64,000 nucleotides of DNA from the NCBI GenBank assembly GCA_023091735.1, contig JALKBU010000092.1, positions 1 to 64,000 on the forward strand. Reading direction: 5' to 3'. Source of the DNA: Trichomonas tenax (lineage: Eukaryota > Parabasalia > Trichomonadida > Trichomonadidae). A model generated the notes under the pieces. That model did no database searches. It was not told the origin of the DNA and saw nothing but the letters and a program-made list of their open reading frames with translations. This document shows, piece after piece, positions 21,305-30,415 of this stretch. Position 1 is the first letter of the stretch, and each line of letters opens with the position of its first letter. A program made the translations under genes and the position numbers.

Positions 21305-22375
21305 GTAACGTAGCACAATATGATGAAAATCTAAAATCTCTGGTACAAATTAATGATGGTACTAGAGGTTTTCAATTACGTACAGTTGATTGCCATGACC
21401 AATTGGCACCATTTACAGAAGGACAAGAAACAAGAATTGCTATAACACATTCTGATTTTGATATCACATAATTGACATATGGATTTCTTACATTAAATGT
21501 TAAGTTAAATCTTCACTTAGATGGACTTTCTACAGATTTTACCGATGAAGAACATTTGTGTAAACTTTTCGTTGGATTTAAATCAAGTAATCAAATATTT
21601 GATCAATTAGAAATAATGTGTAATAACAGATCTACAGGATATCAGCAAAACGAATGTGTACGTGAAGGATTTGCTTATAGTACTATCAAACCACATAATG
21701 AGAAAAATTAAGAAATATACACATTCATTATATGAAAACGTTGAAAATCTTTCTGAATCTATTGCTGGAACATACGTTAATTTAATGTATTTCAAAGAAA
21801 ATAACGTATATAAGGAAGTGAGCTTTGAACTTAATGTTCCTATTGAAGATCTTTTGTGTTTACAAGCTTTCGATATGTTTGTTAATAAAATTATGGGTGA
21901 AGTTGAATTGAATTTTTACCCAAGATCTAAGGGATTAGTATGGTGTTCAATAAACCCAGAAAAAGTTAAGGATTATAAGCTAATAAGAGAAAATGAACAA
22001 ATTGATGGTATATTTACTAAAAATCCTCCAGAATGTTTTACACATCAATTTATTCAGAAAAATAATACAGCAAAGGGAATCGTAAAATTTTCTAGAACAA
22101 TAACTGGTTCTTCTAACGATATAATTCAATATACAGCAACATCAGGAAATCTCAAGTTAATGGTTAATAGTATGTTCATCACAATGCTTAAGTCCAATAT
22201 GTTTGGATTTAATATTACTGATAATGCTTTATCATTAATTCGTAACCAATCATCAAATTCACCATTAATTATTCCATCACAAGAATTAGAATATAACGCA
22301 TTTTCATTAGCTGCCACAGAAGCTGATGTACAATCAATAGTTAACATGCCATTGAATAACGTAACATGTAATTGA
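21305..22375 (+). pseudogene. Broken mobile-element gene, possibly Maverick/Polinton structural protein
   Basis: Coherent coding sequence runs across this span in two frames. The first frame is open from about 21305, is cut by a TAA near 21470, then continues from 21472 to a stop at 21711. The chain then resumes in another frame and runs to 22375. The upstream end is missing; it runs into noncoding DNA near the right inverted repeat. The protein is rich in Asn, Ile and Phe. Conserved-looking stretches are NNRSTGYQQNECVREGFAY and, in the second part, FTHQFIQKNNTAKG and NALSLIRNQSSNSPLI. I associate this type with the highly repeated Maverick/Polinton-like elements of trichomonads, possibly a capsid-type protein, but I cannot confirm the family by eye. 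The lesions and missing 5' end argue for an inactive relic. Confidence 0.5.
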
Positions 22376-22829
22376 TTAAAGCATTGAAACTCTCGTTTAT
22401 ACCAATTATTTCAAAAATATCGAAAGATAAACAATTAAAAACATTTTGAATCTTCTTTACAAAGTCAAGAAACTTGCACCTGTAAGGGTTATGCAAAGAT
22501 TTATTATCTTCTAAGAATGTTTTTAGATCTTCATTATTAATTTGAACTTCTCGTTGATTGTCGAGAAACTCGGTTATTAATAACAAGCATAGTATTGCTT
22601 CTAGATGCTTACTAGCATAATAAATGCGATGTAAACAATTGGAATTGTTAAGTTTTGGAGCAGAAATGGCATTTATAAAATCAAATTTTTTCATAAAACA
22701 AACGGAAAATATATGGTATATGGATTCTATTGCAAGTAGAAGGAGATTATCTCGAGTTTTAGGGCTTGATATCGTAGAATCTGTAATAAAATAAGGATAT
22801 TGCATTGTTACATGTTCTGATGAAGTCAC
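22341..22829 (-). CDS. Hypothetical protein, 162 aa, possible element-associated ORF
   Basis: The frame has no recognised domain. It is rich in Leu, Asn, Ile and Phe with clustered Cys residues and a probably helical composition (for example LEAILCLLLITEFLDNQREV). Its 3' end overlaps the end of the broken element gene at 22375 by about 35 bases in tail-to-tail orientation. Base composition and neighbourhood suggest it belongs to the same decayed mobile block or is itself a gene remnant. No initiator box is obvious before 22829. It could be noncoding. Confidence 0.35.
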   Translation of the reverse strand: MTSSEHVTMQYPYFITDSTISSPKTRDNLLLLAIESIYHIFSVCFMKKFDFINAISAPKLNNSNCLHRIYYASKHLEAILCLLLITEFLDNQREVQINNEDLKTFLEDNKSLHNPYRCKFLDFVKKIQNVFNCLSFDIFEIIGINESFNALINYMLRYSMAC

Positions 22830-22851
22830 GTGATTCTTGTAGTCTAAGAAG

Positions 22852-23272
22852 TCATATCACGATATTAAGAATGATGTGTAAAACAAAAAAAATTAATTTC
22901 AAATTTTTTGCTTTTTTTACAATCTTGAAATTTTCTGGCATCATTAGCATGCTTATCACCAATGCTTGGCACTGGATAAGTTTCAGTAAATCAAAGGCAA
23001 GCTTGGGTAACAGGTGCCTACCACTCAAAAAAATTGTATTGGCTGGCATTGAAACGAAATTTAAGTAAAAGTGCCAATTTATAAAAAGTTTAAGTGCGTT
23101 TAGATATATCATTTCTTCGGGTAGTACGGCTTTCGACCGTACTACCCAACAGAGGAGCACATCTTACAGCGTCGATTAGATAATGAGACTCGATAGCTAC
23201 ATATATACCATTCACTAGATCCTCTACAGAATCAACAGCTTTGTTCTGATCCTCTGATAACATTCTGAGCAA
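22852..23272 (-). pseudogene. Possible gene remnant in two overlapping frames
   Basis: Two minus-strand frames adjoin: one from 23272 to 23090 (containing VEDLVNGIYVAIESHYLIDA) and one from 23160 to 22852 (containing FLSGRHLLPKLAFDLLKL). Both have protein-like composition and would join by one frameshift near 23100. No family is recognised. The perfect hairpin at 23119-23147 lies inside the overlap. Alternatively this is chance open frame. Confidence 0.25.
23119..23147. repeat. Perfect 11-bp GC-rich hairpin
   Basis: GGGTAGTACGG (23119-23129) and CCGTACTACCC (23137-23147) are exact complements around a 7-base loop. Both arms are far more GC-rich than the surrounding DNA. Such a hairpin could be an element end, a recombination site or part of a structured RNA. 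Confidence 0.7.
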
Positions 23273-24121
23273 TATAATTTAATCACTATTTCTTTTATTT
23301 AAAAGTAAATTCAAGAATCAACCGCGATTTCAATTGTTGTTTTACGAATAAAGATTCATCTGTTGAAGTTGTTTTATTGAACCCAATTTATTACCGCTTT
23401 ATTTTATTATATTCCAAATCGTAAAAAGAGAAAAGAGAGAAGAAAAAGAGGGAATGGCAGAGAAAAGCAGAGCGAAAGAATAATTATTAGTGGGCATATT
23501 TAGAATAGCGAGATTTTGCTGTAATAGAATGAATGCCTGATGCGTGACCCCAACGGAGCCGTCTGCTGGCACAACGCATCAATTCCAGAGGTCAGCTTTT
23601 TTCTCAATGGATCAAAACATCACACTTTTATAAAATTAATATTTATAACAGTAGTTTTTTAAAAATTTATGAAAAATACAAAATAAAGTGTTTAATAATA
23701 ATCCAAATCAGGGAAGTGTAATAACAATATACGTTTTATCATAAAATCACGCTGTGGTGAAATAAAAGAGAGTCTTGCAGTCTGCATGAAAATTATTGTT
23801 TCACTACCTAGTCTTACAAGACTCACTGGCTCTAAATATTCTATGCAATGCTAAATTGCCTCGAAGGTCCAAATTCTAATCTTTTAAAAATGTATTAAAA
23901 AAGATATTTGGTCCTTAATGTAAATATATGAATGACAACAATGGCTGAAATAACAACTAGCTAACATAAGAGAATAAGTTAAGTATTGAGTAATAACCTT
24001 GAGCGTACAACTTTATCAAAATAAGAAAATTCGAAATAAAGTTTTTGTCCAGTTCACAAGATGTAATGGATCTGACAAAGCGCTATGAATGGTAGCGAAA
24101 TAGAAGTCCCAGGGCTTCAAT

Positions 24122-24150
24122 GAAAAACACTCATTACTTGAGTGTTTTTC
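24122..24150. repeat. Perfect 12-bp hairpin
   Basis: GAAAAACACTCA (24122-24133) and TGAGTGTTTTTC (24139-24150) are exact complements around a 5-base loop TTACT. It resembles a bacterial rho-independent terminator in shape but lies in gene-free protist DNA with no gene ending just upstream on either strand. Confidence 0.7.
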
Positions 24151-24737
24151 TTTGTTTGGCTAGCACATAAGGTCTGAGGTTCCTTTAGTGACGCAACAAA
24201 AACTCATCAATGACTGTGTCCGTTACCCCCCAGGCACCATGTTAGTCCTTCACATCATGATAAATGTCACGTTTTTAATTAATTCAATTTTTCCTGCGCA
24301 CGTTAATTCAATTTGCTTATCCTTTCTAATGAAGACTACTATTTTTTGCAATATCAATACCTATAGTTAACTTGTATCCAAATATTATGCTTATTTCAGA
24401 AAAACAGCTTAAAATTAAAGTTATGTGATTCTTATCCGATATTTTTCATCGAGAATAACATATTTAGTATTAAGACATATAATATCTATATATAGGCGAG
24501 TATATAGGCTAAACTGTTATTGAGTAAATGGGTGTTTCTTGAATGCAATTGATTTGAATTCAGATATAATATGCGATATATCGATAAATAAACAATACCA
24601 TAATATGAGGAATAGACATGTTTTATATTAAGCCGGAGGCTGAACAAATGAATCCGAGCATGAGAGGCGTTATAAGTCATTTTCCGAAAATGAACGATTT
24701 TTTAAAAGTGCCCCTTTTGAAGTAAATACTTTCAATC

Positions 24738-24892
24738 TGGAAAAGATGTCGAACAGGCCTTGCGTCGAAATATGCTGCGTCTCCCGCCACATAAAACATT
24801 GTTCATGCATCGCTCCATTTCTGCAACTTGGCAAGAAATTGAGAAGAACTGAGGGATTTCAAAAACGAGGCCTCGGGCAGGGCGCATAACAT
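24738..24892 (+). pseudogene. Possible transposase fragment with GRPR-like motif
   Basis: One frame, interrupted by a TGA, reads through LPPHKTLFMHRSISATWQEI and then, after the stop, GISKTRPRAGRIT. The second piece resembles the basic GRPR-type linker between helix-turn-helix units of mariner/Tc1-like transposases. The match is short, has a stop and has no visible catalytic domain, so this is a tentative relic. Confidence 0.25.
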
Positions 24893-25623
24893 AGTTTGAT
24901 CATTGATGACAATAAAATAATAGGATTGAAAACAACAAGAAAATAATTGTTTCAATTGCAATATATACCGAAAAATGATTTGGATAACCTATTTACTTCG
25001 TTTGGCATAAAATCGTAGCATGAATGCTCGATTTTCAATGGGCAATTTACAAAAAAAATCGAACTCAATTTATTCTGTGTTGTTGAAAATAATTTTCGAC
25101 ATGCGATATTTTGCCACCGACAGTGTAAATATTTTTGTGCAATATTTTAATATTCATTTCTGACTTTTGATTAAAGTTACTGTAAGCTATCAAATCAGTT
25201 TCGTATAGATGTTCCGGAACTATGTTCCGATATTTATTTTCCTGAATTTTGAAACGAGTTTTCATAGCAAGTTAGACTTGAGCTGCTCAGGGGCATACTC
25301 AGCCCCTCTCCGGTCGCCTGGAATCATAAGAAAATAGAGTGGTTTGACCACTTTTGCTCGTAGGTCGTTTAAAATTTTCGAAAATACGCGCAACCGCATC
25401 ATTGGGTCCTACTGTCTAATATCTCAAAGAACACAAGTTACAAGACGTTTATTATTTGGATATTTCCCTCAAAAAGCATAATAAATGTTCGATCACGAGT
25501 GTCCTGGAACATCCTTATGGAGCAATCTTCGCGGTTTCGAGATTCGACGATGTAAATTCAAATTTTTCAGATTTTTCAATCATTTCAAAAAGATTTTCAA
25601 ACACAGAAATTTTTCTTGGAATA

Positions 25624-25631
25624 TCATTTTT
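25624..25631 (+). promoter_or_regulatory. Initiator-like TCATTTTT before the cyclin gene
   Basis: TCATTTTT sits about 20 bases before the ATG at 25645 and fits the trichomonad initiator consensus TCAYW. It supports 25645 as the start rather than an upstream non-ATG extension. Confidence 0.5.
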
Positions 25632-25644
25632 TCCCGCCAAATTT

Positions 25645-26517
25645 ATGCTCCAGATGTTACCACAGTCTTCTTTAAGTTTACGCAACCCATGGTTCGCTGA
25701 TGTCATACCCACATTGACAACCATGCGTTACCAAAAAGCAATCACAGAAAGAAATTCTATCTACGAACCCAAACAATTTTCCCCAATGATCTTCAAACAA
25801 CTATCACCATTCTCGAAAAACCTCTTTAAAACATACAGGCATCATGAAAGCTTTAAAATTTGCAATCACTTTAAAAACAACTTCGAATTCCCAACTCAAT
25901 CTATCTTATCCCGTTATTTACTCATAGAATGGATGATTCAATTTAGTCTAAATAGTAATCTCAACCATAATGTTACATCAATGGCAGTTAAGCTCTTTGA
26001 CCTAATTTCTGCACTTACATTTATCCCGAATGAAAAAGCTAAATTATATGCTGGCACATGTTTATTCATAGCAAATAAGCTTGAAGGCGAAGAATATGAA
26101 ACGTTTTGTCAGTATCTTATCACAGAATTAGATAATATTACTCTTGATGACATAGTTCAAACAGAGCTTCAGATTCTTAGACTGCTTAAATTTAACACCA
26201 AAGTTATTACTCCACAGATGTATATAGAACACTTGATTGATATTCAAGCTAACCCATTTATTTATGAAAAAGTTATAGTTCCTATGATGTATTGTTTAAT
26301 GACGACAGATTGCTGGATCAAATATAGTAGCGAGAACATAGCTAATGCGATCATCGAGATTGTCCAAACAATCTCAGATACACCCCATAATATTACAAAT
26401 ATCCAAAGTTTTAGAGAATGTTTTGATTCTATTCAATCCATATTAGCTAATGAATGTTCGTTTTTAGCACAAAAATTTGATTACATTGCCCAGTTTTTCC
26501 TAAATTGTGATTGGTAA
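25645..26517 (+). CDS. Divergent cyclin (cyclin N-terminal box)
   Basis: The open frame begins at 25456, but the first in-frame ATG is 25645 and an initiator-like box precedes it, giving 290 residues. About residues 88-190 carry a cyclin box. It has an SRYLLIEWMIQ helix like the RxxLIDWL of A/B cyclins, AVKLFDLI, then KAKLYAGTCLFIANKLEGE (compare LVGxxxxxIAxKxEE) and EILRLLKFN-type helix 5. A C-terminal half follows with helical composition. Cyclins activate CDK partners through this box. No destruction box is evident in the short N-terminus, so cyclin class (B-like, or transcriptional/PHO80-like) is unresolved. An antisense open frame covers 25515-25724, so the extreme 5' region is ambiguous. 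Confidence 0.75.
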   Translation: MLQMLPQSSLSLRNPWFADVIPTLTTMRYQKAITERNSIYEPKQFSPMIFKQLSPFSKNLFKTYRHHESFKICNHFKNNFEFPTQSILSRYLLIEWMIQFSLNSNLNHNVTSMAVKLFDLISALTFIPNEKAKLYAGTCLFIANKLEGEEYETFCQYLITELDNITLDDIVQTELQILRLLKFNTKVITPQMYIEHLIDIQANPFIYEKVIVPMMYCLMTTDCWIKYSSENIANAIIEIVQTISDTPHNITNIQSFRECFDSIQSILANECSFLAQKFDYIAQFFLNCDW

Positions 26518-27667
26518 GTAAAATTTCCTATTCAAAACATATTCGTTTTTTATCCAATATACTCCTCCTGATACCCAGAGCATTTTGTGATCATCCTTTT
26601 CTTTCTCAAAAAAATAAAGTAAACGGTCACCGCTAACAAAAAATCGTTCAATAGCCATCCCCAGTCCATAATATATATATAAAAATTGAGCCTTAATTAA
26701 TTATTCTTTGGAGGGATTTTTAGTGATAATTCTGCTCGCCACAGTGTATAGCATATGGGTACGCTCATTTCGGGATTTATTGATGTAGCGAATAATTAGA
26801 AGTGTTTTAACTCTCAAATTTGGTTTTAGCGACCAAAATTGGCAAAATTAGCATTATTATGTAAATGTTATAATAAACATATTTTAAAAAGTGGATAAGG
26901 TTAAAGGTCACGTTTTTTCACAATTTATTTGACACTGTTTACATTAATAAAATAGTATATCTGATGCGAATTATTTTTACATCGTTTTTATTTTTGAACA
27001 CTTTATTTATATTAATCAATAATTTCAACAATTTCATTGGAAGGCTATGAGTATAAGTCGGTGTATCACATTAAAAACATGTTATATGTGCATGCATCTA
27101 TGTATATTGTCGTCTCCGCAATGATTTCGTGTATTTATAAATTAAGATACTGAACAATTATTCAATTAGGAGCTTGTATTATGTATTATTTGTAATATGT
27201 TACTATGTTGTTGGCATGTGACATATTTATAATAAATATTGCTATTTACTCAATAATAAGCTGATATCAAATTGTTAACGAAAAATATGAAACGATATTA
27301 TATATGTTTAACACTACAACTATGTATGGCATCACATAAGAGTTATATTTGCCCATACATGTTTGATCTGGTTCTGACCCCCAGAGTTGATACACTCTGA
27401 AAAGTTAAAAATTTTCCACAGACTTTTTAACTTATTTCCCATGGATCGGGGCCTCTCTCAGCCGATTAATGATTCTGTCGAGCGTTCGAGGCTGGCGAAC
27501 ATAATGAATAATTTCCGAAGTTTGGTTAGTCGCATGATTTTGTGCGTATGTATCATAAATCAATATGGAGCGAGCTTCTGTGCTCATTCGTAAACCTCAA
27601 CGACGAATAACATTCGTTTTACAAAAAAATACAAATCACTTTATATCAAAAACAACAATATTATGTT
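26518..27667. other. AT-rich intergenic region
   Basis: No convincing gene. The 68-codon plus-strand frame at 27387-27593 has no initiator box and no family resemblance. A small 6-bp hairpin CAGAGT/ACTCTG lies near 27381-27398. The left part holds the 3' end of the cyclin transcript. Confidence 0.45.
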
Positions 27668-29455
27668 CTAATTCGTCTTATCCTGGTCGTCATCATCGGA
27701 CGGAGGGGCCTTAGGTGGTTTGGCAAATGGATCGAGCAATCCTTTTGCAATCAAAGTTTTCTGGAGCTTTGTCGACCAATGAAGCTTAATCGCAACGGCA
27801 GATCTATCTGGAAAGACCTTTGAATAGCGAGACCACTCATTTCCATAGATCTTCCATATCTCGAATAAGAGATTATCCGCCTCTGCGGTCCATGACCTGA
27901 TTGGTCGTCCGCGCCTTTTAGAAGAATGGCGCTCTGTCTCACTGGTATCGCCAAAGTTATCATTTTCGCTTGATCTGCTGCTGCCATCATCTCTGTCTGA
28001 ATCTGTATCATCCTTATTTTTGGTCTTCTCATCATCATCTGTGTTGTATGGGTTTTCCCTTGACCTCATGTGAGAGTATGCTCTTGAGTTCTTTGACCTG
28101 AGCATTTCTTCTGTTAATCTTCCTTCTGCAATCATTTTTGGCTTGACTATCGAGTTCCATCTGATTGACAGCTCCGCGGTATCACGTCCCTGGAATGAAG
28201 CGGCAATATGTGACCAGTCATTTCCGAAGTTCATCCAAGAATTGAATAATAACTCGTCATCTTCGGGCGTCCAAATCTTAATCACAGTCTTCTTAACCTT
28301 CCTCTTGCCCTTACCCTGGGGCTTTGGGTTTTCTTCGTTTTCAGCGTTTTCTGTCTTTGGAGCCTCAGTACCTGATTTTTCATTTCCAGATTTGTCTTCA
28401 GTTTCTGAATTATGCTTAGACTCCTCTGAATCCTCCTCCCCCTCAGAATAAGCGGAAGAGTAGTCATTCAAAATCTTCCTCCTCGATCTTTTTGATCTTC
28501 CAGATTTTCTTCTTGGGATATCAGGCGCATCTGCAGCGTTCGTTGCAAGATCTATAGCTATTGGAGCACGTACGTTCTTCTTTCTTAAGTCTTGGATTGT
28601 TAAACGGCCAGATGCAATCATTTTCTGTCTGAGAGATGCGTTCCAATGCAATGAAACAGCAGCCTTTGTTCTTCCTGGGAAGTACTTAAGAATTCTTCCC
28701 CAATCACTTCCATATTTCATCCATTTTTCATACAATAATTCATCTTGGTCAGGTGTCCAATGCATTGCATATGTTGGCGGAGTCTCGGGTTCTGGCTTTG
28801 ACTTCTTTCTTCCACGTTTGTGACGGCGATATGAATCATCGTCACTTGCGTCTGAATCAGCAGATGCAGATTCGTCAGATTTATCGCCATCTGCTTTATT
28901 TTGCTTCTCATTCTCATTTTCTTCTTCTGCTTCTTCCTCTTCGTCTGGTTTCAATCTTCCGTCCAATTCTTCCAGCGTGACACCGCAAAGGAGTGCTATT
29001 GCTGCTTTGACATCATAATTAGTATATCGTAGAGCGTTTTTTGCGAACTTGTGAGGGAATCCCATATTCTGAACATAAATTACATTTGATTCAAAATTTT
29101 CTGGATCATTTTTATATTTTCGTTTAACATTTGAAACGACTTCGCCATCATCAGTATAGTGTAATATTTGGTATATTGGTTCATAATCAGGGAACAAATT
29201 CTCGTATTTTAAAGGATTTACGATTGGCTTAATTTCTGGCGAAATAATGCATTTCATTTGAAGTTTATCCTCGTGCTTGAGTTCACTAAGCAGTTGTTGA
29301 TCATTAATTTTTGAACCATTATATACTAATTCTATATTATCAATCGAGAGTGATTTTTCGGAGGATATTTGTTGCCGCACATCATGGGCAGTTGAATTTT
29401 CGTTGAACTCGAGAGTGGCAATTTCCCCGCTGTCAAGCTCAACATCTACAATCAT
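27668..29455 (-). CDS. UBL-UBA protein with three SANT/Myb repeats
   Basis: The 595-residue protein begins with a ubiquitin-like domain (about 1-75; the ELVYNGSKINDQQLLSE turn matches the ubiquitin LIFAGKQLED region). A UBA-like helix bundle follows (about 122-160, with the MGF loop and ALRYTNYDVKAAIALL helix). Next is an acidic/serine linker, then three SANT/Myb repeats starting near residues 231, 395 and 521. Each has spaced Trp residues (WTPxxDELL...DW...WN/WS) and shares a following MIAxGRLT-type extension. They are separated by long charged linkers. UBL-UBA pairing is typical of proteasome shuttles such as Rad23 and Dsk2, and SANT repeats bind DNA or histones. A chromatin or transcription factor that reads ubiquitin or docks on proteasome is inference. 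It faces the histone-fold gene at 29871 head to head. Confidence 0.85.
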   Translation of the reverse strand: MIVDVELDSGEIATLEFNENSTAHDVRQQISSEKSLSIDNIELVYNGSKINDQQLLSELKHEDKLQMKCIISPEIKPIVNPLKYENLFPDYEPIYQILHYTDDGEVVSNVKRKYKNDPENFESNVIYVQNMGFPHKFAKNALRYTNYDVKAAIALLCGVTLEELDGRLKPDEEEEAEEENENEKQNKADGDKSDESASADSDASDDDSYRRHKRGRKKSKPEPETPPTYAMHWTPDQDELLYEKWMKYGSDWGRILKYFPGRTKAAVSLHWNASLRQKMIASGRLTIQDLRKKNVRAPIAIDLATNAADAPDIPRRKSGRSKRSRRKILNDYSSAYSEGEEDSEESKHNSETEDKSGNEKSGTEAPKTENAENEENPKPQGKGKRKVKKTVIKIWTPEDDELLFNSWMNFGNDWSHIAASFQGRDTAELSIRWNSIVKPKMIAEGRLTEEMLRSKNSRAYSHMRSRENPYNTDDDEKTKNKDDTDSDRDDGSSRSSENDNFGDTSETERHSSKRRGRPIRSWTAEADNLLFEIWKIYGNEWSRYSKVFPDRSAVAIKLHWSTKLQKTLIAKGLLDPFAKPPKAPPSDDDDQDKTN

Positions 29456-29870
29456 TCTTTTGATTTTCTATCGTCGCTAAATTCTATTGAACTAACATTC
29501 GATGATCATGTACGTTTGCGACAGACAACGAGCAGTGATTCCAGTGTAGAAGGCATTTGGTGACTACATATATCATTAAACACGGAAAATAAGAAGGATT
29601 TACAAATTGAATTAATAATATTAAACAGCTTCATCTTGGTTGGAGAAAAGCTCCAAATCTAATCTTTGCAGATCGAATAAACATGTTTTCATTGGACAAT
29701 ATAAAAATCAGAAAATGATTATCGAAATTTATTGGTCATAATGATGTGAATCTATTACTAATAAGATTTATTGATTTTAATTTTTCTAAATTGTGAAACA
29801 TAATTAGAAAATACAAAAACATATAAAATTTTTAGAAACATTTTCAATTTTTCGAAAATAACCGCATTTA
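29456..29870. other. Divergent promoter region
   Basis: This 415-base AT-rich spacer lies between two genes that start outward on opposite strands (29455 minus, 29871 plus) and should carry both promoters. I see no repeat or RNA gene. Confidence 0.5.
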
Positions 29871-30263
29871 ATGTCAAAGGATATCGAATCAATTAACTTT
29901 TCCAACAACATCAAAAACATAATAAAGAACGAATTCAAGGGAGTAAAAAGGGTGAAGCAGGAGACGTCAACAGCGATCTCCATGTCAATTTTAGAATTCG
30001 CAAAAATATTGGCTGCCCAAGTTGCTGTCGAATGTAACAAGCACGGGCAGTTGACAAACCAGAAGGACCTTGTTGATGCATGCAAAGCTCTCGGATTCCC
30101 TGAATATGCGGACCTTATTTCTAACGTTGAAATGCCAAAGAAAAAGGAGAAAATAAAACCAAAAGAAACAGATATGACAACAGAAGAAATGATTAAATTA
30201 CAAGCCAAATTGCGTAGGGACGCTGTTGAAGAAGTTAATAGAAAAGATACATTTGGATTTTAA
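29871..30263 (+). CDS. Histone-fold protein of NF-YB/NC2-beta/CHRAC type
   Basis: The 130-residue protein has a core (about 27-85) that reads as a histone fold. It starts VKRVKQETSTAISMSILEFA, followed by the long helix LAAQVAVECNKHGQL, a T/NQKDLVDAC turn, then helix 3 ending KALGFPEYADLIS. The NKHGQLT...DLVDACKALGF pattern closely parallels the EICNK...ISPEHV..ALESLGF pattern of NC2-beta (Dr1) and the ALxxLGFxxY of NF-YB and POLE3. The tail is Lys/Glu-rich and charged. These proteins work as heterodimers in transcription repression, CCAAT binding, nucleosome sliding or polymerase epsilon. The exact class cannot be set by eye and the partner is not in this window. Confidence 0.7.
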   Translation: MSKDIESINFSNNIKNIIKNEFKGVKRVKQETSTAISMSILEFAKILAAQVAVECNKHGQLTNQKDLVDACKALGFPEYADLISNVEMPKKKEKIKPKETDMTTEEMIKLQAKLRRDAVEEVNRKDTFGF

Positions 30264-30415
30264 ACTTGTTTTATTTACCAAAGATATGTATATTTTTGCC
30301 AGCAAATATTGCTACCTATTTGCCTTTGAGATGTTTTTTAAAAAATTATTTTCAAAATGATGTTTATTGATTAAAAATTAATTAATTAAAGGATAAAATG
30401 AATACTTTAAGCAAT

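Larger units (their letters stand above)
23273..25623. other. Gene-poor AT-rich stretch with relics
   Basis: I see no intact gene. The stretch contains a polypurine run at 23423-23454, a GC-richer patch at 23530-23600 with inverted arms TGATGCGT (23538-23545) and ACGCATCA (23574-23581), a perfect hairpin at 24122-24150, and a transposase-like scrap near 24738-24892. A 6-bp hairpin AGGGGC/GCCCCT lies near 25290. None of the short open frames here looks like a real gene. Confidence 0.5.

Noticed and set aside
27387..27593. 68-codon plus frame in the spacer before the UBL-UBA-SANT gene
   Set aside because: No initiator box, no domain and no neighbour support.
17473..27667. tRNA genes in the gene-poor block
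   Set aside because: I found no convincing B-box (GGTTCRANNCC) with a matching A-box and cloverleaf on either strand.
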